From Lysobacteraceae bacterium (GTDB taxonomy: Bacteria > Pseudomonadota > Gammaproteobacteria > Xanthomonadales > Ahniellaceae): DNA of 36,667 bases. Below are positions 1 to 7,200 of the stretch, in pieces. Positions within the stretch are counted from its first letter, which is position 1, and each line of letters begins with the position of its first letter. Made by a program: the position numbers and the translations under genes. The stretch spans positions 1 to 36,667 of the forward strand of contig JAJTHZ010000033.1 of the NCBI GenBank assembly GCA_021299185.1, in the 5' to 3' direction. The notes under the pieces are model-generated. The model was not told the origin of the DNA. It saw nothing but the letters and a program-made list of their open reading frames with translations, and searched no databases.

Positions 1-78
1 GGCATCGAAGTCCGTGCCCGCGACATACCACGGCGCCTCAACCCCCAGCGCAGCCTCGAACAGCTTTCCGGTCGTCAC
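1..78 (-). CDS. ISL3-family transposase, N-terminal fragment (26 codons)
   Basis: From a GTG at 78 the minus strand reads 26 codons to the window edge. It begins MTTGKLFEAALGVEAPWYV and continues AGTDFDA. This is the characteristic N-terminus of ISL3-family transposases (LFE.ALG.E.PWYV....FD), just ahead of their zinc-finger region. The rest of the transposase is outside the window. The start is chosen because the family motif begins a few residues after this GTG. ISL3 transposases are DDE enzymes that move the element by cut-and-paste or copying. Whether this copy is intact cannot be seen. The plus-strand reading of the same bases, which would add 46 residues to the transporter, is not real coding sequence. 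Confidence 0.72.
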   Translation of the reverse strand, partial: MTTGKLFEAALGVEAPWYVAGTDFDA

Positions 79-140
79 TTCGCATGCTCCGCGGTCCGTT
101 CAGGCGGGGACAGATTACCCACTCGGATTTCAAGAGAGGC
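1..140 (-). mobile_element. End of an ISL3-family insertion sequence, cut by the window edge
   Basis: The first ~140 bases do not belong to the transporter that follows. Read on the minus strand they encode the N-terminus of an ISL3-type transposase (1-78), preceded by about 60 bases of IS terminal sequence. The exact outer end is not resolved. It lies near 130-147, because transporter-like protein sequence resumes at the Trp codon at 152. No target duplication can be checked because the other end of the element is outside the window. The element is inferred from the transposase fragment and from the abrupt loss of the transporter N-terminus at the same point. Confidence 0.7.
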
Positions 141-1774
141 TCAAGTATTCGTGGGTGCTGGCGATCGCCGGCCTCGGTGGCCTGCTGGGCGTGCTGTTCT
201 CGGTGCCGCTGCGGCGCACGATGATCGTCGAAGACCCGCTGCCCTTCCCGGAAGGCAAGGCGGCGGCGGAGGTGCTCAAGGCCGGCGACAACCCGGGCCC
301 CGGCCTGAAGCTGCTGGGCTACTCCGCGGTGATCGGCGGCTTCGTGAAGCTGGCCGCCGAGAGCGGGCTGCGCATGATCCCGGACAACGCCGCGGTCGCC
401 GGCTTCATGGGCAAGTACCTCGGCTACATGGGCACCAACCTGTCGCCGGCGCTGCTCGGCGTGGGCTACATCGTGGGGCTCAACATCGGCATCGTGGTCC
501 TGTCGGGCAGCGTGCTGTCGTACAACATCGCGATCCCGCTCTACCACTGGCTGGCGCCCAGCTTCGACCCGGCGCTGGCGGCGCAACTGGCGGGGCTGTC
601 GGCGGCCGATGCGGCGGGCCTGATCCGCGCCGAGAAGATCCGCTTCCTCGGCGTCGGCGCGATGCTGGTCGGCGGCGTGTGGACGCTGTTCTCGCTGCGC
701 AAGTCGCTGCTGTCGGGCATCCGCAGCGGCATCGCCGCCGCGCGCAAGGGCGGCGGGGCCCAGGTGGCCGAGACCGAACGCGACCTGCCGATGAAGTGGA
801 TGCTGGTCTCGCTGGTCCTGTTCGTGATCCCGCTGCTGGTGCTCTATCAGGCCATCGTCAACGACTGGTTCGTCAGCGTGCCGATGACCATCATCATGAT
901 CGTCACCGGATTCCTTTTCGTGTCGGTGTCTGCTTACCTCGCCGGCTTGGTGGGTTCGTCCAACAACCCGGTGTCGGGCATCACCATCGCCACCATCCTG
1001 TTCGCCTCGGTGGTGCTGATGCTGCTGCTGGGCGCGGATTCGCCGATCGGCGCGGTGGCGGCGATCATGATCGGCGCGGTGGTGTGCTGCGCGGCGGCGG
1101 TAGGCGGCGACAACCTGCAGGACTTGAAGGCCGGCTACATCGTGGGTGCGACGCCGTGGAAGCAGCAGTTGATGCTCGGCATCGGCGCGCTGTCGTGCGC
1201 GCTGGTGATGGCGCCGGTGCTGAACCTGCTGGCGCAGGCCTACGGCATCGGGCCCGCGACGGCGGAGCATCCGAACTCGCTGAACGCACCGCAGGCGACC
1301 CTGATGGCCTCGGTGGCCAAGGGGATGTTCGGCGGTGAACTGCCGTGGGACATGATCGCGCTGGGCGGCGTGGTGGGTGCGGCCATCATCGCCTTCGACG
1401 GCTGGCTGAAGTCGCGCAACGCGACCTTCCGCGTGCCGGTGCTGGCGGCGGCGATCGGCATCTACCTGCCGCTGGAACTGATGGTGCCGATCTTCCTCGG
1501 CGGCGTGCTGGCCTGGCTGGTCGAACGCCGCGCCGGCGTGCCGGCCCACGACGAGGCTGCGCGCGACCGCGTGCACCGGCCCGGCACGCTGTTCGCCGCC
1601 GGCCTGATCACCGGCGAGGCATTGATGGGCATCGCGATCGCGGTGCCGATCGTGGTCAGCGAGCGCGCCGATGTGCTGGCGCTGCCGTCGAGCCTGCACT
1701 TCGGCCAGGTCGTGGGCCTCGCGGTGCTGGGTGTGGTCGGCTGGCTGCTGCTGCGCTCCACACGCTCGGCTTGA
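141..1774 (+). pseudogene. OPT family oligopeptide transporter, N-terminus removed by IS insertion
   Basis: The product resembles bacterial OPT-family proton-coupled oligopeptide transporters, inner-membrane proteins with many transmembrane segments. From Trp at 152 it reads WVLAIAGLGGLLGVLFSVPL followed by the conserved stretch ending PFPEGKAAAEVLKAG, and continues as alternating hydrophobic segments to a normal stop at 1774. The family normally has about 100 further residues with the first membrane segments before this point. Here those are absent and the upstream bases are antisense to an ISL3 transposase. An open frame does run back to a GTG at 14, but those ~46 residues (MPATYHG...) are IS sequence read backwards. 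The gene is therefore most likely inactivated, unless expression from an internal start yields a partial protein. The family is clear; substrate specificity cannot be read. Confidence 0.82.
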
Positions 1775-1849
1775 GCCGCGGCGCGAGGGAAGACCGGCCA
1801 CCGCCGGCGCCGCGGATCGGACGCGGCGTCGACGGCAGCCGGGTGACAC

Positions 1850-1957
1850 TCAGGGCGCGAAAGTCGCGCCGACGCTGCGGTTGGCATCCATCGTGATCGT
1901 GCAGGTTGCGGCGGCACCGCTGCAGGCGCCGCCCCAGGACAGCGCGCGCCGGCAGGC
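1850..1957 (-). pseudogene. C-terminal remnant of an InlB-B-like repeat surface protein
   Basis: On the minus strand about 35 codons ending at the stop at 1850 read WGGACSGAAATCTITMDANR followed by SVGATFAP. The pattern W.G.CSG....C.(V/I)TM.A..SV.A.F is typical of the repeated beta domain (divergent InlB B-repeat or 'bacterial repeat') that ends many large secreted proteins in this group of bacteria. Only this final fragment is left. Upstream the sequence is the start of the amidohydrolase gene on the other strand. I read it as the decayed tail of a gene whose body was lost in a rearrangement. Being so short it rests on motif recognition alone. Confidence 0.5.
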
Positions 1958-1970
1958 GTAGATTGGCGTC

Positions 1971-2954
1971 GTGAAGGCGCTCCTGCCCCAGCTCGTGCGC
2001 GTCGGGTCGGCGATTGCTGCGCTCGCCGCGCGGTGCGTGCCGATCCTGCTCGCGCTGGCATCGACCGCGTGCGCCGGCGGTGCCACGCGTGCCGTGGTCG
2101 GCGACGCGCACGTGCACCTGTCGTATCGCGGGCCGGCGGCGCTCGATGCGCTGGCGGCACACGGCGTGGACCTGGTGCGCGACTGCGGCGGGGACGCGGC
2201 GCAGTTGCGCGGCTGGCGCGATGAGATCGCGCGCGGCGAGCGCGTCGGGCCGCGCATCTACTTCTCCGGCCGCGTGATCGACGGCCCGAAGCCGCTGGCG
2301 CTGTTCCGGCTGACCGTTCACGACGCCGCCGAGGCACGCGCGGCGGTGGCGACACTGGACGCCGAGGGCGTGGACTTCATCAAGACCCACAGCGCGCTGT
2401 CGCGCGAGGCCTATTTCGCGGTGCTGGACGAGGCGCAGCGACGCGGCCTGTCGGTGGCGTCGCACCTGCCCGCCGGCGTGTCGGTGGCCGAGGCGGCCGC
2501 GGCGGGCGTCGACAGCATCGAGCACGGCGCGGAATCGCTGCTCGCGAGCGTGATTGGCAGCGGTGCTGCGCCCGACGTCGAGGCCGCGATGGCGTGGTGG
2601 GAATCGGCGGACGGCGAGGCCGCGATCGATGCGCTGGTGGCGCACCGGGTGGCGGTGGTGCAGACCCTGGTCGCCTACGCGCAGTTCACCGAGCAGCGCC
2701 GCGGCACGCCGCAGTACGAACCGCGGCGGCGCGTGCTGGCCTTCCTCGTGCGCCTGACCGGGCGCCTTCACCGGCGCGGCGTGGTGCTGATGGCGGGCTC
2801 CGACGCGGCGGGCCCGGATGCGCCGATCGAACCCGGCGCCTCCGTGCTGCGCGAGCTCGAACTCCTGCGCGAGGCCGGGCTGGACGCAGCAGCACTGCGC
2901 CGCGCGGCGGGCCCCAACCTCGTTGACTGGCTGGCGCGCGCCGCACGGCGCTGA
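1971..2954 (+). CDS. Secreted amidohydrolase-superfamily metal-dependent hydrolase
   Basis: A 327-residue protein of the amidohydrolase superfamily (imidazolonepropionase/prolidase-like branch), which hydrolyses amide or ester bonds with one or two metals in a TIM barrel. All the expected metal ligands are present: HxH (His47, His49), a Lys138 suited to carboxylation (FIKTHS), His165 (SHLPAG), His185 (IEHGAE) and Asp278 (AGSDAAG). The N-terminus has a hydrophobic export segment (residues ~10-35) ending STACAGG. This could be a poor lipobox at Cys34, although Ser at -3 is unusual. The start is a GTG at 1971, the first in-frame start giving a complete signal sequence. The protein is shorter than most family members because the N-terminal beta domain is minimal. 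A diverged copy of its last 60 residues lies at 5612-5797. The substrate is unknown. Confidence 0.82.
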   Translation: MKALLPQLVRVGSAIAALAARCVPILLALASTACAGGATRAVVGDAHVHLSYRGPAALDALAAHGVDLVRDCGGDAAQLRGWRDEIARGERVGPRIYFSGRVIDGPKPLALFRLTVHDAAEARAAVATLDAEGVDFIKTHSALSREAYFAVLDEAQRRGLSVASHLPAGVSVAEAAAAGVDSIEHGAESLLASVIGSGAAPDVEAAMAWWESADGEAAIDALVAHRVAVVQTLVAYAQFTEQRRGTPQYEPRRRVLAFLVRLTGRLHRRGVVLMAGSDAAGPDAPIEPGASVLRELELLREAGLDAAALRRAAGPNLVDWLARAARR

Positions 2955-3000
2955 CGCCGCATCGCCGCCGCAGACGGCGGGGACAGCGCGGCGTCGACGA

Positions 3001-3468
3001 TCAGACCGCCAGGGTGTAGCGATGCTTCTCGTTGCGGGCCGCACCCAGCCGGTCATAGAAGCGGATCGCGTCCGCGTTCCACGTCGGCGTCTGCCACTGC
3101 AGTTGTGCGCAGCCCAGCGCGCGGGCCTGCGCCGCCGCGGCGGCCAGCAATTCGGCGCCCAGGCCCAAGCCACGCGCGTCGGGTTCGAGGTACAGGCAGT
3201 CGAGGTGTAGGAACGGCGCACCGGCCAGGGTCGAGAAATCCAGGGTGACGCTGGCGTAGCCGACCACGTCGCCGTGCAACCGCGCCAGCCATGCGCGCAA
3301 CCTGCCGGCGGTCAGCGCATCGGCCAGCCGCGCGACGTGACCTTCGGCGGCGTAGGGAATGCGCTCGTAGGCAGCGTGTGCCGCGCACAGCCGCGCCAGC
3401 GCCGGGGCATCGCCCGCGTGGGCTCGGCACACGGCCCGGTCCGCGGGCGGCGGGCGGCGCGTCAGCAT
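3001..3468 (-). CDS. GNAT family N-acetyltransferase
   Basis: About 155 residues with the GNAT fold. Motif A, which binds acetyl-CoA, is visible as LDCLYLEPDARGLGLGAELL (R-G-x-G-x-G type). It is followed by the C-terminal WNADAIRFYDRLGA segment common to small-molecule GNATs. The start is taken as the ATG in ATGCTGA at 3468-3462, where it overlaps the stop of the upstream rhodanese gene, so the two genes are probably translationally coupled. A second in-frame ATG two codons earlier (3474) is equally possible. The gene is the last of a two-gene minus-strand operon divergent from a MocR regulator. It probably acetylates the amine or amino acid that the regulator senses. That role is inferred from context; the substrate is not visible. 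Confidence 0.85.
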   Translation of the reverse strand: MLTRRPPPADRAVCRAHAGDAPALARLCAAHAAYERIPYAAEGHVARLADALTAGRLRAWLARLHGDVVGYASVTLDFSTLAGAPFLHLDCLYLEPDARGLGLGAELLAAAAAQARALGCAQLQWQTPTWNADAIRFYDRLGAARNEKHRYTLAV

Positions 3469-3920
3469 TCGCATTCGATGGCCGGACGGGCCGCCGGCAT
3501 CCGGCCGCGCTCGGGTCCGGTGGCCACCGGCTGGCCGTCTCGGATCCAGAAGTCCAGTCCGCCCAGCATCTCCTTCACCTGGAAACCGAGCCGCGCCAGC
3601 TTGTAGGCGCCCTTGGTGGAACCGTTGCAGCCGATGCCGTCGCAGTAGGTGACGTAGACCTTGCTGCGGTCCAGATGGGTGGTGCTCTGCGCGTCCATGG
3701 CGCGGTGCGGAAAGCTCAGCGCGCCGGGCACGTGGCCGGCCTCGTAGTGCGCGGGCGACCGCGTGTCGATGACGACGATGGCATCGATGCCGTTGCGCAG
3801 GTCTTCGGCCACGTCCCAGGCGTCGGCGTGGTAGCCGAGCTTGGCAGCCATGAAGTCGCAGGACTGCGCGGGCGTGGGCGCGGGAAAGGCGAGGACGCTG
3901 GAAACGGCGGTGTGCGACAT
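3462..3920 (-). CDS. Small rhodanese-like sulfurtransferase, MocR-linked
   Basis: A 152-residue single-domain rhodanese. It shows the VIDTRSPAHYEAGHVPGAL segment and an active-site loop YCDGIGCNGS carrying Cys93 and Cys98. Cys93 sits at the usual catalytic position. The start at 3920 is preceded by GGAGAG on the coding strand at good distance, and it removes an implausible 39-residue extension that would run through the promoter. Small rhodaneses with a CNG-type loop are commonly found divergent from a MocR/PdxR-type regulator and beside a GNAT gene. That known association is reproduced here and supports joint regulation by the neighbour at 4015. The C-terminus ends in ECEC, two further cysteines. 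The physiological sulfur donor and acceptor are unknown. Confidence 0.88.
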   Translation of the reverse strand: MSHTAVSSVLAFPAPTPAQSCDFMAAKLGYHADAWDVAEDLRNGIDAIVVIDTRSPAHYEAGHVPGALSFPHRAMDAQSTTHLDRSKVYVTYCDGIGCNGSTKGAYKLARLGFQVKEMLGGLDFWIRDGQPVATGPERGRMPAARPAIECEC

Positions 3921-3983
3921 GGGGTGCTCTCCGGGGTCGACGATGGGCGACGGGCATAGTGTGCCGCCTGATGGCATGATCAC

Positions 3984-4016
3984 TAACACCAATTTCTGAC
4001 GTTCGATAAGACCAAT
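3984..4016. promoter_or_regulatory. Direct-repeat operator of the MocR regulator
   Basis: Two copies of TAAnACCAAT (TAACACCAAT at 3984-3993 and TAAGACCAAT at 4007-4016) lie as direct repeats 23 bp apart in the 94-bp gap between the divergent rhodanese and MocR genes. Nine of ten bases match. The second copy overlaps the MocR start codon at 4015. MocR-type proteins are known to bind direct repeats spaced about two helical turns apart, so this is a good candidate for both autoregulation and control of the rhodanese-GNAT operon. Binding itself is inferred. Confidence 0.6.
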
Positions 4017-5481
4017 GAAACCGCGCCTGCTGCTCACCTTGTTCGAGGTCCAGGCCGGCCGCGGCCGGCGCGAACGGCTGTGCGCGGCACTGCGCGCTGC
4101 GGTGCGGAGCGGGCAGGCGCGGCTGGGCGAGCGCCTGCCCAGCAGCCGCGACCTGGCGCAGGATCTGGGCCTCTCGCGGGTGACGGTGGAGGCCGCCTAC
4201 ACGCAGTTGGAGACCGAGGGCTATCTGCGCCGACAGGTCGGCCAGGGCAGTTTCGTCGCGATCGACATGGCGGCAGCAGCCGCGCGTTCGGCGCTGCGGG
4301 CGGCCACGGCACGCAGGCTGCCGACGGATGCGGCGCTGCTGTCGCGACGCGGCCAGCGCATGGTGGACACCGGTGGCTGCTCGGAGCCCGACCGTCCGCG
4401 CGCCTTCGTGGCCGGCAGCCCCGACCTGCAGGCCTTCCCCACCGAACTGTGGCGCCAGCTGATGCAGCGCCGGCTGCGGCGCGATGGGGCGGCACTGATG
4501 TACTACGGCGATCCGCAGGGCCTGCCGGCGCTGCGCGAGGCGATCGCGCGCTACCTCACGCAGTCGCGCGGCGCGCGCTGCACCGCGGCGCAGGTCCTGG
4601 TGCTCACCAGCTCGCAGCAGGCGCTGCAGCTGCTGTCGGCCACGCTGCTGGACGAGGGCGACGTGGTGTGGATGGAAGACCCCGGCTATGCGGGCGCGCG
4701 CGCGGCGTTCGCCGCCAGCGGCGCGCGACTGGTGGACATGCCGCTGGACGAACAGGGCGCCACGCTGGACCCCCGGCGTCCCGCGCCGCGCCTGGTCTAC
4801 CTCACGCCATCGCACCAGTTCCCCACCGGATGCGCCATGTCGCTCGAGCGGCGCCTGGCCTTCATCGCGCACGCGCGCGCCAGCGGCGCCTGGCTGGTCG
4901 AGGACGATTACGACAGCGAGTTCCTCTACGACCAGCAGCCCACGCCCGCGCTGCAGGGACTGGACGCGCACGGCCGCGTGGTCTATGTCGGAACCTTCTC
5001 GAAGTCACTGTTCCCTTCGGTGCGACTGGCCTACGTGGTGCTCCCCGAGCCGCTGGTGGCGCCGCTTGTGACGGCACGCACCGTCCACGACGGCCATCCC
5101 TCGCAGCCGATGCAGGCGGTGGCGGCGGACTTCATGGACGAGGGCCATTTCGCCGCGCACCTTCGGCTGATGCGCCGGCTCTACCGCGGCCGGCGCGACG
5201 CGCTGCTGCAGGCCCTCCGCACCCACCTGCCCTGGGCCGAGCCGCTGGACAGCCGTGGTGGCCTGCAGATGGCGGTGCGCCTGCCCGCCGGCAGCGAACA
5301 CCGCTTGACGCGCGCGGCCGCGCAGCGCGGCATCACCACGCCCAGCCTGGGCGAGCTGTACCACGCGGCCCCGCGCACCGACGGCTGGCGGCTGGGCTTC
5401 GCGGCGCTCGCGCCGCAGGCCATCGCGGCATCGGTTCGGACCTTGTCGAACGCGAGCGCGTCGAGGGGCAAGAAGCCCTGA
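4015..5481 (+). CDS. MocR/PdxR-type transcriptional regulator (GntR HTH + aminotransferase-like domain)
   Basis: A 488-residue regulator with a winged-helix GntR domain at residues ~15-85 (LPSSRDLAQDLGLSRVTVEA, then the wing) and a fold-type I aminotransferase-like domain from ~120 to the end. The PLP-binding lysine is Lys330 in VGTFSKSLFPSVRLAYV, and the upstream VEDDYDSEF motif is present. Proteins of this family bind PLP or a PLP-amino acid adduct and switch DNA binding; known members control vitamin B6, GABA or taurine use. The ATG at 4015 has no clear Shine-Dalgarno and lies inside the second operator repeat. Its likely targets are itself and the divergent rhodanese-GNAT pair. The effector cannot be told from sequence. 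Confidence 0.92.
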   Translation: MKPRLLLTLFEVQAGRGRRERLCAALRAAVRSGQARLGERLPSSRDLAQDLGLSRVTVEAAYTQLETEGYLRRQVGQGSFVAIDMAAAAARSALRAATARRLPTDAALLSRRGQRMVDTGGCSEPDRPRAFVAGSPDLQAFPTELWRQLMQRRLRRDGAALMYYGDPQGLPALREAIARYLTQSRGARCTAAQVLVLTSSQQALQLLSATLLDEGDVVWMEDPGYAGARAAFAASGARLVDMPLDEQGATLDPRRPAPRLVYLTPSHQFPTGCAMSLERRLAFIAHARASGAWLVEDDYDSEFLYDQQPTPALQGLDAHGRVVYVGTFSKSLFPSVRLAYVVLPEPLVAPLVTARTVHDGHPSQPMQAVAADFMDEGHFAAHLRLMRRLYRGRRDALLQALRTHLPWAEPLDSRGGLQMAVRLPAGSEHRLTRAAAQRGITTPSLGELYHAAPRTDGWRLGFAALAPQAIAASVRTLSNASASRGKKP

Positions 5482-5611
5482 ACCGGCCCCGACTCGTGGC
5501 CGGTGACGCCGCGCGACTCGCTGGCGTCGTGCGAGGCCGGGCCGGCGCTCGATGCCGTCGGCTCCGGCGACGAGGACAGCCGGTTGCCCGTTGCGCCCTT
5601 GCGTCACCCGG

Positions 5612-5797
5612 CGCCGGCGCGGCGTGGTGCTGATGGCGGGCACCGACGCGGCGGGCCCGGATGCGCCGATCGCGTTCGGCGAGGCGCTGCATCGCGAACT
5701 GGATCTGCTGCGCGAGGCGGGCCTCGACGACGCTGCGCTGGCTGCGGCGGCGGGACCGAATCTGGCGGCGTGGCTGGCGCGGGCACGGCGGCGCTGA
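5612..5797 (+). pseudogene. Amidohydrolase C-terminal stub, paralogue of the gene at 1971-2954
   Basis: Sixty codons reading RRGVVLMAGTDAAGPDAPIA through WLARARRR to a stop. About 46 of 60 residues equal the end of the intact amidohydrolase, including the metal-binding Asp (GTDAAG). Nothing upstream restores the rest of the enzyme: the 130 bases between the MocR stop and this stub encode nothing recognisable. The longest open frame (from 5552) only adds unrelated residues. The stub has the same orientation as the intact gene. It is best seen as the remains of a tandem paralogue whose body was replaced by the GNAT-rhodanese-MocR block, or lost. Confidence 0.75.
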
Positions 5798-5839
5798 TGC
5801 GCGCCGCATGCGCGCATTGCCGCAGCGGCACCGGTGCGG

Positions 5840-6604
5840 CTAGGGGGCTTCCAGCGTGCGCACCAGTTCGCCGAGCAGCTCGCTGGCGCCGATCCGGAAG
5901 CGCCGCGGCGTCGCCCAGTCCGGGCCGAGCGTGGCGTCGGCGAGCTCGAGGTAGCGCGCGGCGTCGGCCAGCGTGCGCACGCCGCCGGCGGCCTTGAAGC
6001 CGCAGCCGCCGCCGCGCGCGGCGATCGACTCCAGCATCACCTGCGCGGCCTCCGGGGTGGCGCCGCGGCGCGCCTTGCCGGTTGAGGTCTTGAGGAAATC
6101 GGCGCCCTCGTCGAGCGCGAGCAGGCTGGCCGCGCGCACGCCGAGCGCGGTGCCGAGTTCGCCGGACTCGAGGATCACCTTCATCAGGGCGCGCGCGCCG
6201 CAGGCCTCGCGGCAGGCGGCGATCACGGCGCGCGCCGCCGCCTCGTCGCCGTCGCACAGGGCGCGCCACGGCAGCACGACGTCGATCTCGGACGCGCCCG
6301 CCGCGATCGCGCGCCGCGTCTCGCGCGCGACGCGGGCCGGGTCGGCGGCGCCGTCGGGGAAGTTGACCACGCTCGCCACCGCCACGCCGGCGGGCCCGTC
6401 GCGGTCGAGCCGGCGGCGCACGGTGGCGACCCATTCGGGATATACGCAAAGCGCGGCCGGCGGCAGCGGTGCGAGGCGCGCGGACTCGCACAGATCTTCG
6501 ATCCGCGCGCGCTCGTCGTCCTCGCCGAGACGGGTCAGGTCGAGGCAGGCCAGCACGCGGCGCGCGAGCGCAATCGGCGGCAGCGGCAGGGGCACGACGT
6601 CCAT
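5840..6604 (-). CDS. deoC: Deoxyribose-phosphate aldolase
   Basis: This 254-residue class I aldolase cleaves 2-deoxyribose-5-phosphate to glyceraldehyde-3-phosphate and acetaldehyde in deoxynucleoside catabolism in the cytoplasm. The DeoC signatures are all present: SVVNFPDG, the acidic EIDVVLPW segment, MKVILESG, the Schiff-base Lys172 in DFLKTSTGK and the second lysine Lys204 in GFKAAGGVRT. Length matches the family. The ATG at 6604 begins directly ahead of the conserved region. No other deo genes (phosphopentomutase, thymidine phosphorylase) are nearby, so it stands alone. It faces the amidohydrolase stub tail to tail. Confidence 0.95.
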   Translation of the reverse strand: MDVVPLPLPPIALARRVLACLDLTRLGEDDERARIEDLCESARLAPLPPAALCVYPEWVATVRRRLDRDGPAGVAVASVVNFPDGAADPARVARETRRAIAAGASEIDVVLPWRALCDGDEAAARAVIAACREACGARALMKVILESGELGTALGVRAASLLALDEGADFLKTSTGKARRGATPEAAQVMLESIAARGGGCGFKAAGGVRTLADAARYLELADATLGPDWATPRRFRIGASELLGELVRTLEAP

Positions 6605-6649
6605 GGCGCGAAGGCTACCGCGCGCGCGGGCGCGCGGGCCTGACCAGAA

Positions 6650-7165
6650 TCAAGCGTCCTGGCCCGGCGCGCAGGGCGTGGCCTGGAAGGTCACCGTGCC
6701 GTTGACCTTGCAGCGGTGCACGGTGTTGGATTTGCCCGGCGGCGGATTGCACAGCCGCGGGCCCGATTTCGCCGGCCCGTGCACGCAGGCGATCTGCAGG
6801 CCGATGTCGAACTCGTACTGGTCGCCGGCCATGCGGATGCTGCGCAGTTCCGCGCGCTGGAAGTCGCCGGCGCGGTCGATCGCGCGCAGGAAATCGGAGA
6901 CCAGGGCCTGGGCCTTGGCAGTGCCGGACACGGTGCCTCGATCGTTTTCCACCGAGACGCCGCCCAGCATCAGGCGCGGCGGAACCAGGCCCAGCAGCGC
7001 ACTGCGCAGCTTGTCGGGTTCGTAGCGCACGGGTGCCGCCGGTGCCGCCGGGCGCTCGCCCGCTGCCGGCGGGCGCGCGCCCGGGATGAACTTGCCTTGC
7101 GCGAGCGCCACATCGGCGAGCAGCAGCATGGCGAGGAAGGCCGTGGCGGTGGCCAATCGGTTCAT
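6650..7165 (-). CDS. Secreted protein with PilN-like domain and DUF4124-like C-terminus
   Basis: 171 residues. The signal peptide is at 1-22 (LATATAFLAMLLLADVALAQ). A middle domain at about 45-130 has the pattern of the fimbrial-assembly (PilN/GspL-like) fold: LVPPRLMLGGVSVENDRGTV, then SGTAKAQALVSDFLRAID. The short C-terminal piece (HRCKVNGTVTFQATPC) looks like the cysteine-paired DUF4124 motif (C...G.v.f...PC). I do not know a named family with this combination. It is the last gene of a minus-strand run with the secreted unknown (7201-7965) and the cNMP/rhodanese protein; the gap to the previous stop is only 35 bases. The ATG at 7165 is chosen because it gives the signal peptide. A role in envelope assembly is a guess. 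Confidence 0.65.
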   Translation of the reverse strand: MNRLATATAFLAMLLLADVALAQGKFIPGARPPAAGERPAAPAAPVRYEPDKLRSALLGLVPPRLMLGGVSVENDRGTVSGTAKAQALVSDFLRAIDRAGDFQRAELRSIRMAGDQYEFDIGLQIACVHGPAKSGPRLCNPPPGKSNTVHRCKVNGTVTFQATPCAPGQDA

Positions 7166-7200
7166 CGGCGGACGATCCGGTCGGGGTGGGGAATCGGGCG

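Noticed and set aside
38-1849. 603-residue minus-strand open frame opposite the OPT transporter
   Set aside because: Arg/His/Gln-rich composition typical of the antisense frame in GC-rich DNA, and no family motif; the OPT frame is conserved.
3474-4971. 656-residue minus-strand frame continuing upstream of the GNAT
   Set aside because: Upstream of 3474 it is antisense to MocR and off-frame in the rhodanese gene; the GNAT domain starts only at ~3468.
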